64,000 nucleotides of DNA, from the NCBI RefSeq assembly GCF_026151205.1, contig NC_087084.1, forward strand, positions 16,032,227-16,096,226. Reading direction: 5' to 3'. This DNA is from Bolinopsis microptera (lineage: Eukaryota; Ctenophora; Tentaculata; Lobata; Bolinopsidae). The notes below the pieces were generated by a model. It was not told the origin of the DNA and ran no database searches. It saw only the letters and a list, made by a program, of their open reading frames with translations. The translations under genes were made by a program, and so were the position numbers. How positions within the stretch are numbered: the stretch's first letter is position 1; the number at the start of each line of letters is the position of its first letter. Positions 59,901 to 64,000 of the stretch are shown here, piece by piece.

Positions 59901-61423
59901 GGCTATCACAAAAATCAACCATATTGGTTGTGCATGACTTGTGCTCTAGAAAACCATGCTGCCTGGGATCAAGAAGGGTACTTGTCAAAGAAAGCAGTTT
60001 ACGTTTAACAATGCGCTCAAAAACTTTCATGACTAAACTAGTAAGGGATATTGGTCTATAGTTTTCAACCTCACTTTTCTTACCTTTCTTAAATATTGGG
60101 ACAACATTTGCAAGTTTCCATTCTTGTGGAATGTAGCCGCTGTTGTAGGATCCACGAAAAATGCATGTTAGAGGGTAAGCTAAACCTACGGAACAATTTT
60201 TTAGAATTTTACCGTGTATGCCATCTGGTCCCTGGGCTTTATTTGAATTAATATTTGAAAGAAGCTTACGAACATCCCGATGATCGAAGTCAATATCAAA
60301 ATCAACATCATTGACATAGGAGATGTCAGTGTCATAAAGTGAAGGATCCGAAAACTGGTTATAAAAGAAAGAATTGAAAAGTTCAGCTTGATCTTTGGGA
60401 TTGAACCGAAGCTGTCCAGAATAACTAACATTCCATCAGAAAATATTGATAAAATTACAAATAAACTATGAAATCGTTAAACTTTAGCGCGCGCGTAAGT
60501 TCAGCGTGTTGGTAATATCTTACAATACACATTTTTTATAATAATGAGGGGGGGGTCCAAGGGGAACTTTGGGGAACTTTGGGAAAGTCCCCCAAGATTT
60601 CTGAAGTTCCCCAAAAAAAAGTTCCCCAAAACTCCCCAAAGTTCCCCAAAATTCCCCAAAATTATTCAAAATTATTCAAAAATATTCAAAATTATTCAAA
60701 ATTATTCAAAATTATTCAAAATTTCTCTAATATACATTAATACCCATTAATGTTAACATGTATGTTATTATAAGGTATAATCTTAACTTACTTGTTGATA
60801 CTTGCAGCATGATAATTTTTTTGGCATGATAATTTTTTTGGGGAACTTTGGGGAACTTTGGGGAATTTTGGGGAACTTTCTGAAGTTCCCCAAAAAAAAG
60901 TTCCCCAAAATTCCCCAAAATTATTTGTTTCATTGATAATTTTTTGGGGAACTTTGGGAAAGTCCCCCAGGTTTCCTGAAGTTCCCCAAAAAAAAGTTCC
61001 CCAAAACTCCCCAAAGTTCCCCTTGGACCCCCCCCCTAATGAACTAGAGATCACGTGTGGTTTGTTAATTGTCAAGAGTAGGGAAAATATTTGCTTGTAT
61101 TGCAAGGAATTTATACTCTTGCGGCTGATATCTTACTGGGCGGCGCTCAGCCTGTCATTCCGCCGAATCTCCACTCGGTTTACGAACATAATAGCCTGGG
61201 GTCCCCAGGTAAACTCTATCTAAATGACTACCAGTAGGCAGTAACCATAGTAACCAAGAAACCGTAGTAATCAAATAACCGTAGTAACCATAGTAACCAA
61301 ATAACCGTAGTAACCAGGACTTATTCTCATTTCAGATACCGACGGACTGAGTGATGTGAATAGCACCAAACTATCGCGAAGAAAAATCTACCGACTCTTG
61401 AGCAGCAGTACATCACCTGACAG
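44855..61423 (+). CDS. Nuclear receptor ligand-binding domain gene, seven exons seen, 3' end beyond window
   Basis: Exons 44,855-44,969, 45,444-45,563, 49,559-49,617, 50,318-50,443, 50,780-50,928, 51,684-51,775 and 61,336-61,423 join in frame for 249 codons, with phases 1, 1, 0, 0, 2, 1 and 2. The LBD signature spans exons 4-5: LPDFCALAEGDQ then VLLKSVVNELL...AYRS (helices 3-5). Helices 8-10 follow: LSDLEFALMQQIILFNP, then TDGLSDVNSTKL and RRKIYRLL. This fold binds lipophilic ligands and coactivators in the nucleus. AYRS and LFNP look most like the NR2 (RXR/HNF4) group. No C4 DNA-binding domain was found upstream, and the first exon begins with a possible ATG, so the protein may lack one. Helices 11-12 must lie past the window. 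Assignment of the first two exons is less certain. Confidence 0.75.
44942..45148 (+). repeat. Exon-end repeat: six copies of exon 1 3' end with donor
   Basis: CATCACACCTTCTACACAAA followed by GTATGT occurs six times, with donors at 44,970, 45,008, 45,036, 45,069, 45,102 and 45,136. Relative to the first, the donors at +66, +99 and +132 keep the reading phase and the frame stays open to about 45,149. Confidence 0.9.
45444..45563 (+). CDS. Receptor gene exon 2 (tentative)
   Basis: Acceptor AACCCAG at 45,443 or, 12 nt later, CAAGCAG at 45,455. Both fit the incoming phase. Encodes FPKLEELKRERTGHQC and SFKISDDICSTVQAIV. Donor GTGG|GTCAGT at 45,564, phase 1, which fits exon 3. The peptide is not recognised and would form the region before the LBD. 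Confidence 0.45.
45851..46301 (+). repeat. (CTCCCT)n hexamer array, essentially perfect
   Basis: About 75 uninterrupted copies over 450 bp, a strict polypyrimidine/polypurine tract in receptor intron 2. It degrades only at the right edge (CCTATCCTTCTC). The Arg-Gly frame on the minus strand is a by-product. Confidence 0.98.
46693..46868 (+). repeat. 42-bp tandem repeat, four copies
   Basis: Units contain AAATCAGATGACTCAGACAT, then AAAGCATAATGGGTTTGGTG. Copies are identical over three units. It lies in receptor intron 2. TGACTCAG inside the unit matches an AP-1 site, probably by chance. Confidence 0.9.
46951..47330 (+). mobile_element. tRNA-derived SINE
   Basis: The head has an A box (GTAGCGCAGTTGGTTA at 46,957-46,972) and a B box (GGTTCAAATCCC near 46,999-47,010). 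A GCAAT/ATTGC anticodon-like stem and a GGCCAGG/CCTGGTC acceptor-like pair are visible, but extra bases separate the T arm from the acceptor, so it is not a working tRNA. A ~300-bp body follows with GGCTGGTTGCACTTGTG and GGAATACTCCGAAG, ending in an AATCAAA-rich tail. Pol III promoter function is plausible. Confidence 0.75.
47536..47829 (-). pseudogene. LINE 3' fragment (RT C-terminal tail)
   Basis: Ninety-seven codons on the minus strand encode FLPERVRPYWNKLP and SFKIRLEAFKKE, the conserved R-x-x-x-x-W-N-x-L-P and F-K-x-x-L tail of CR1/Jockey-like RT proteins. The remainder of the ORF is absent. It is a 5'-truncated relic in receptor intron 2. Confidence 0.7.
48308..48356 (+). repeat. Heptamer patch (GCATATT / GTATAGT)
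   Basis: About six units with a 7-bp period that drift from GCATATT to GTATAGT. It is near the half-copy of the hairpin MITE. Confidence 0.8.
48388..48470 (+). mobile_element. Half copy of the hairpin MITE
   Basis: CAAATTGGCGGGCAAACG, CCGTTTCATGAT and AAACAATACCAAT match the left arm of the hairpin at 49,058-49,226. No right arm follows. Confidence 0.7.
48654..49050 (+). mobile_element. Non-autonomous Helitron-like element
   Basis: Starts TCTATACTAATAATCTAA followed by a GTGTGT tract. Ends with a GC hairpin (CCCG-GCC, GTA, GGC-A-CGGG) followed by TTAGACTAG, i.e. a short hairpin just before a CTAG terminus. A 5' TC and a 3' hairpin plus CTRR are the standard Helitron marks. 397 bp, no coding capacity. 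It sits in receptor intron 2 next to the hairpin MITE. Confidence 0.7.
49058..49226. mobile_element. Hairpin MITE, near-perfect fold-back
   Basis: TATAATTCGAACAAT opens the left arm and ATTGTTCGAATTATA closes the right. The arms also pair through CAAATTGGCGGGCAAAC and AAACAATACCAAT, leaving a loop of about 11 nt near GGGCACTGATG. It would form an ~80-bp hairpin RNA if transcribed. Confidence 0.8.
49559..49617 (+). CDS. Receptor gene exon 3
   Basis: Acceptor ATATCTTTCAG ends at 49,558. A 59-nt exon encoding PIKVTPVRDSTYQDLARAA in the only open frame. Donor GCA|GTAAGT at 49,618, phase 0. The 40-bp array begins at the donor. Confidence 0.6.
49619..50063 (+). repeat. 40-bp array starting at the exon 3 donor
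   Basis: About eleven copies of a unit with AGTTTATAGATTAGTACC and TTTACTTACTTTGGGTCC. The first unit begins with the TAAGT of the exon 3 donor. Later units have CTAAGT in place of GTAAGT, so they do not carry extra donors. Confidence 0.95.
50138..50236 (+). repeat. 14-bp array (GTTGCCTGGTTACA), short patch
   Basis: About seven units in receptor intron 3, the same unit that fills intron 5. Its presence in two introns implies spread of the unit or a shared origin. Confidence 0.9.
50318..50443 (+). CDS. Receptor gene exon 4 (LBD helices 2-4)
   Basis: Acceptor GCTTATCAG. Encodes exactly 42 codons including MIKWVMKSGQNQLLLIYQWA and LPDFCALAEGDQK. The F-x-x-L-x-x-x-D-Q core is diagnostic of nuclear receptor LBDs. 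Donor AAG|GTATAT at 50,444. Confidence 0.85.
50780..50928 (+). CDS. Receptor gene exon 5 (LBD helices 5-7)
   Basis: Acceptor TTCACTGTAG. Encodes VLLKSVVNELLTVKLAYRSV and GLIREHFTKSLAT. Donor ACCAG|GTAAAT at 50,929, phase 2. The following intron is almost wholly the 14-bp array. Confidence 0.85.
50940..51660 (+). repeat. 14-bp array (GTTGCCTGGTTACA) filling receptor intron 5
   Basis: About 51 units occupy nearly all of the 755-nt intron 50,929-51,683, from 11 nt after the donor to about 20 nt before the acceptor. Each unit ends TTACAG, like the true acceptor AATTACAG. All frames are open because the unit lacks stops and its length is not a multiple of three. Confidence 0.95.
51684..51775 (+). 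CDS. Receptor gene exon 6 (LBD helices 8-9)
   Basis: Acceptor CTAATTACAG. Encodes VVKNIVSTLNELRLSDLEFA followed by LMQQIILFNP, the conserved E-F-x-x-[LM]-x-x-I-x-L-F-N-P block. Donor CCAC|GTAGGT at 51,776, phase 1. The 7-bp array starts about five bases inside the intron. Confidence 0.85.
51781..53203 (+). repeat. 7-bp array (TACACAC)n, 1.4 kb
   Basis: About 200 units from just after the exon 6 donor. Interrupted in places by TATACACTACACATTACACA variants that recur in blocks, a sign of segmental duplication within the array. The same heptamer recurs at 63,926-64,000. The long His/Thr-rich frame is not a gene. Confidence 0.97.
53644..57770 (+). repeat. 21-bp array (GGTTGCCAAGCAGTGGTTACA), 4.1 kb
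   Basis: Close to 197 units in receptor intron 6, with variants GGCTGCC, GGTTTCC, AGTAGTTAC and 20-bp units lacking one G. Marker blocks repeat: the TAGTTAC-then-GGTTTCC pair near 53,846, 54,161 and 54,602 (15 and 21 units apart), and a CACTAAGCAG-bearing block ending near 55,975, 57,310 and 57,545. Long frames exist on both strands, including a Cys/His-rich one (CNHCLAT units) on the minus strand. They follow from the 21-bp period. Confidence 0.97.
57935..58075 (+). repeat. 48-bp direct duplication around a GTTACCTAG array
   Basis: CACGACCCTCTCAGAAGCAC, then GGTAACTCACTCTAGC, occurs at about 57,936 and 58,026. Between them lie five copies of a 9-bp unit (GTTACCTAG/GTTACCTGG). Intronic. Confidence 0.85.
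58570..60435 (-). mobile_element. 5'-truncated CR1/Jockey-like LINE in receptor intron 6
   Basis: Runs antisense to the receptor gene. The coding part spans 60,433-58,687, and the 3' UTR continues to about 58,570 with no clear A-tail. The endonuclease region is absent. The upstream break near 60,435 is probably the truncation point. Confidence 0.75.
58687..60433 (-). CDS. LINE reverse transcriptase, endonuclease missing
   Basis: Open from a TGA near 60,433 without interruption for about 580 codons. From the 5' side: FNPKDQAELFNSFF, SNKAQGPDGIHGKILK, EVENYRPISLTSLVMKVFER, HGFLEHKSCTTNM, YFDFAKAFDSVNHDILLHKL, SGVPQGSILGPLLFVLFIND and LYADDTKIW (about 147 residues after the Met at 60,030). Then comes a thumb and a tail with ILWNGLPLQVRQ. 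All RT catalytic motifs are present. This is a different family from the 40,678 element. The frame is unbroken, so insertion was recent, but the copy lacks its APE domain and cannot be autonomous. Confidence 0.9.
60548..61036. mobile_element. MITE with G-run termini, TSD TAATGA
   Basis: A 489-bp element starting with nine G then TCCAAGGGGAACTTTGGGG and ending with the reverse complement before a C-run. TAATGA flanks it directly on both sides (60,542-60,547 and 61,037-61,042). Inside are many GGGGAACTTT / AAAGTTCCCC units and an ATTATTCAAA microsatellite. No coding capacity. Confidence 0.85.
61134..61208. mobile_element. End fragment of the fold-back family at 29,292
   Basis: CGCTCAGCCTGTCATTCCGC and ATAGCCTGGGGTCCCCAGG match, inverted, the left end of the inner element at 29,292-29,380. 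Only about 75 bp remains. Confidence 0.7.
61217..61320 (+). repeat. Degenerate AACCGTAGTAACC repeats before exon 7
   Basis: Seven or so loosely repeated AACCATAGTAACC / AACCGTAGTAACC units just upstream of the exon 7 acceptor. Confidence 0.7.
61336..61423 (+). CDS. Receptor gene exon 7 (LBD helices 9-10)
   Basis: Acceptor CATTTCAG. Joins exon 6 in phase as H, then TDGLSDVNSTKLSRRKIYRL, matching the D-x-x-G-L-S...R-x-K-[IV]-Y segment. Donor GACAG|GTAGCG at 61,424, phase 2. The intron before it is 9.56 kb. Confidence 0.8.
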
Positions 61424-61495
61424 GTAGCGTGCTTCTGTTGCTAGGTAACTGTTGCTAGGTAACTCTTGAGCAGCAGCACATCACCTGACAGGTAA
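61400..61495 (+). repeat. Duplicated exon 7 end with donor
   Basis: ACTCTTGAGCAGCAGTACAT and CACCTGACAG|GTAGCG end the exon. A copy with one change (GCAGCACATC) and the donor GTAACG follows at 61,462-61,495, with two GTTGCTAGGTAAC units between. The second donor is 68 nt on, out of phase, and the frame stops at TAG right after the first. Confidence 0.85.
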
Positions 61496-61698
61496 CGTGT
61501 ACGCCGTGTAGGTATTACAGTTTACCTGACTACATTCTTCCTGTCCAGAAAATGAACACGGAAATGTGGCTAAAATATCCATTTAATCATGAGAATTGGA
61601 AATGTATCATTAAACTCATCGTTTTTTACAATGCCTATAATATCTCAACTGGGACTTACTTCCTTAGGAATTGCATGCAACAATGTTTCTATACATTA

Positions 61699-62221
61699 AT
61701 TTTACCAAAACCCATAATCATGGGTAGAGTGGACCGCTGCCAGTGTCTCTCTTTCTCAAACAAAAGGAAATGATATTAATTTGATTGACCGTTCTCAAAT
61801 GCAAAATGATACCGAGAATGAAATCGGTCGCTCGCTTTTCCCATTCATTCACGGCTTACGAATTGTATAAATAAGTTTCGATTGATTACGTCAATCAGAT
61901 GCTGTAAAAATCTCTTTGGGTTGCGTTCGGGTCGATACCTAGTATTTCGGGGTAAGGGACAAGGGTGGTAGTTATTACTTATTGAACAAGCTGAAGTTTA
62001 TTGAATCTTCATTGCTGATTGCCGAGTACAGCTGCCTTTGGGTAGTTCTTCTTAATCTATTACAATTGTAAATGAATGGGAAAAGCGAGCGACCGATTTC
62101 ATTCTCGGTATCATTTTGCATTTGAGAACAGTCAATCAAATTAATATCATTTCCTTTTGTTTGAGAAAGAGAGACACTGGCAGCGGTCCACTCTACCCAT
62201 GATTATGGGTTTTGGTAAAAT
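61699..62221. mobile_element. Fold-back element with 151-bp near-identical arms
   Basis: ATTTTACCAAAACCCATAAT at 61,699 pairs with ATTATGGGTTTTGGTAAAAT ending at 62,221. Pairing continues to CATTCATT/AATGAATG at 61,849 and 62,071, with about two mismatches. The 221-bp centre is unrelated. No clear target duplication. The low arm divergence suggests recent origin. Confidence 0.8.
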
Positions 62222-63500
62222 ATCATCTCTTTTTGATTATAATGTCCGGGTACTTTATAAAGTCGAAATATAAACTGATATCTTCATTAATAAGGAGGAA
62301 GTTTCAACGATTTCGAAATTTTTCCTTTAAAAACATTTCCTTGTGTTTAGGTAAACATATCGGTCGATCACTGACTGAATATGCCACTTAATACTCATTT
62401 AAGTTGGCATTAAATTCATATATAATGACATTAAACTGTCGTGGCAAAGCAGAATTTGTTGGAAATCACGAATGAGCAAAATTCTCACCTTTCGCACGTG
62501 CAAACTTTGAGCGGACGTTGCGTGCGCATCCAATATTGAATCGCCGTACATTTTTGCATGTAATTGTTTTATATATAGCTTGATAAGCATGCAAAGTTTC
62601 AAAGTATTCCAAGAAGAACTGTAATTTTCTATCAATTTGGGCGTGTCCCCACGTGTGCAACTTTTCGATTTTCAACTTTAAAACTAGCCTAATGCACAAT
62701 TTATACCTATAGGAAGCAGAACTAAGCTCCACAACCCAAGGCATGGCCCAACACCAGAGAATACTAAATCGCAAAATTGACGTTTTTATAAAATAATTCT
62801 TCAAAAAAGCACAAACTTCAATGACGAATATCTTTATGAAGGAGCAAGCTAAAAAACTTTCCGGTAGATTTTCAGAATGCTTGAACAATTATTCAAGGTG
62901 AAAATTTCCTCAGATTTTGAATAAAATTACTCCTTAATGGTTTAAAATTAATTTTAAAAGTTATTACTTTGTCAAAAATCAAGTTTTAAAAACGGTTAAC
63001 TTGATGACGTCATCAAGGGGTGTTCATGACGTCAAATAATTTGTTTATACAATGTAAACTAAAGTGTAAACAATTATTTGCAAGACCTGTGGTCGGAAAT
63101 GGCTTTATCTTTTATACTTTTGAATCTATGGACACTTAAATACAGGCTACAATTGACTGGCAAAACGTCTATCCCTGAATATATGTATGTATCACGACAA
63201 TCTATCGTAAAACAAGGGTTCTAGAAAACCCATTTCCCGATGCTCCTGAAACCTGAAACTTTTTTTGCAGTCGATTTGGTCAACGTCTAGACGGCCTGAA
63301 AAATTTCAGATCTCTAACTCAATTTTAACATGGTTTTTAAGGCACCTGAATATGGCGATTTTGGGTTTTTTACCGTATAACAGTGCTGGCGAGTATTTTA
63401 TGCAAATTTCTTAAAAATCTCAACATAACTATTTTTTATTCCTGTCATCTTTGACATCAAATTAGAATGTTTTGAACTAAAAATAAATCTGCTGAACGAC
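62222..63500. other. Intronic or intergenic, no gene seen
   Basis: No acceptor followed by a frame compatible with the receptor was found here. 62,998-63,040 has TGATGACGTCATCA and a second TGACGTCA, both matching CRE/ATF sites. Open frames are short and unsupported. Confidence 0.4.
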
Positions 63501-63532
63501 TTCCGATGAGTCTTAATGCCTGGAAAACTCCT

Positions 63533-63590
63533 GCCGGAGGCGGCGGCCTTCGGCCGCCGCCTCCGGCCGGAGTGCACGCTTCGCGTGCAC
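63533..63590. other. GC-rich double hairpin
   Basis: A 16-bp perfect stem (GCCGGAGGCGGCGGCC with its complement, loop TTC) at 63,533-63,567 is followed four bases later by an 8-bp stem (GTGCACGC/GCGTGCAC, loop TTC) at 63,572-63,590. The surroundings are AT-rich, so the base composition stands out sharply. Confidence 0.9.
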
Positions 63591-63611
63591 AAAAGAGGCT
63601 TGTAACGTGTA

Positions 63612-63671
63612 CCAAAGGGGGTATAATAGTAAAGGGGGCATAATAGTAAAGGGGGTGTAATAGTAAATGGG
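63612..63671 (+). repeat. ~17-bp repeat with GGGGG and TAATAGTAAA
   Basis: Four units of AATAGTAAAGGGGGYR beside the double hairpin, the last degraded. Confidence 0.8.
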
Positions 63672-63925
63672 GAACATAGTATACCCACAATAAATGCAAC
63701 GGTCGTGCTTGCCAGCACTGTGATATGTAGCTCATGTTGTAGAGAATTTTCTACTGAACATTTTGATGCCAATATTGTCATATTTCGAAAAATTGGACTT
63801 ACTGCCTTTTCTGAGAAAACGGCAGTATTTATACGTCCAACAAGCCTATATAATAGTGCCTATTTATTTTATTTTTTACTATAAAACACGAATCAAAACA
63901 ACTTAATCAATCAAAACAACTTGAT

Positions 63926-64000
63926 CTACACACTACACACTACACACTACACACTACACACTACACACTACACACTACACACTACACACTACACACTACT
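63926..64000 (+). repeat. (TACACAC)n array at window end
   Basis: At least ten perfect units, running off the window. Same heptamer as at 51,781-53,203. Confidence 0.95.

Noticed and set aside
61553-61771. Next receptor exon after CTGTCCAG at 61,551
   Set aside because: In the required phase it reads AGA AAA TGA, an immediate stop, and the peptide has no helix 11-12 features.
62399-62888. Minus-strand frame of 140 codons
   Set aside because: Lys/Phe/Leu-rich translation typical of AT-rich non-coding DNA, no domain, overlapped by another frame of similar length.
63001-63040. CRE-like TGACGTCA pair as a promoter
   Set aside because: Two short palindromes without a neighbouring gene start are weak evidence.

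Overview
This window reads as nuclear DNA of an animal, most likely an invertebrate. Two multi-exon genes lie on the + strand, with small exons, GT-AG introns and phases that match across every junction I could join. One encodes a nuclear-receptor ligand-binding domain, a metazoan-specific fold. The rest is non-LTR retrotransposons, a tRNA-headed SINE, a Helitron-like element, several MITE families and many tandem arrays. There is no bacterial-style gene packing and no CRISPR. A ctenophore is one specific possibility, because the receptor appears to start without a zinc-finger DNA-binding domain, but this is inference.

Layout. (1) 1-1,820: unique flank. (2) 1,820-17,860: a giant, almost spacer-less inverted repeat centred near 9,775. 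Its arms carry degenerate ~33-bp arrays, a TTAA-flanked MITE and a 45-bp array. The arms are noisy with indels, unlike the clean repeats elsewhere, so this may be an unpolished fold-back read. (3) 19,613-26,135: a six-exon gene for an unrecognised Ser/Pro-rich nuclear-type protein with an amplified PLNLS (CtBP-type) motif. (4) 27,421-31,550: MITEs and truncated LINE ends. (5) 35,427-39,720: a nest of three transposons (APE-LINE, hAT MITE, endonuclease-bearing LINE) with a 166-bp duplication. (6) 40,678-43,949: a nearly intact APE/RT LINE. (7) 44,855-61,423 and beyond: the receptor gene, whose introns hold hexamer, 7-, 14-, 21-, 40- and 42-bp arrays, a SINE, a Helitron, MITEs and another LINE. 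(8) 61,424-64,000: more fold-backs, a GC-rich double hairpin and a second patch of the 7-mer array.

The strongest pattern is that tandem arrays start at exon 3' ends. In 7 of 12 introns whose donor I can place, the array begins at or within a few bases of the 5' splice site, or copies it. In exon 2 of the first gene the 36-bp unit is in frame, so 11 identical-phase donors could give proteins with 1 to 11 PLNLS motifs. In intron 4 a 31-bp unit makes about 78 decoy donors that all lead to an immediate stop. The first receptor intron carries six donors, four of them in the same phase. This reads as a recurrent mutational process acting on splice junctions, possibly with regulatory consequences.
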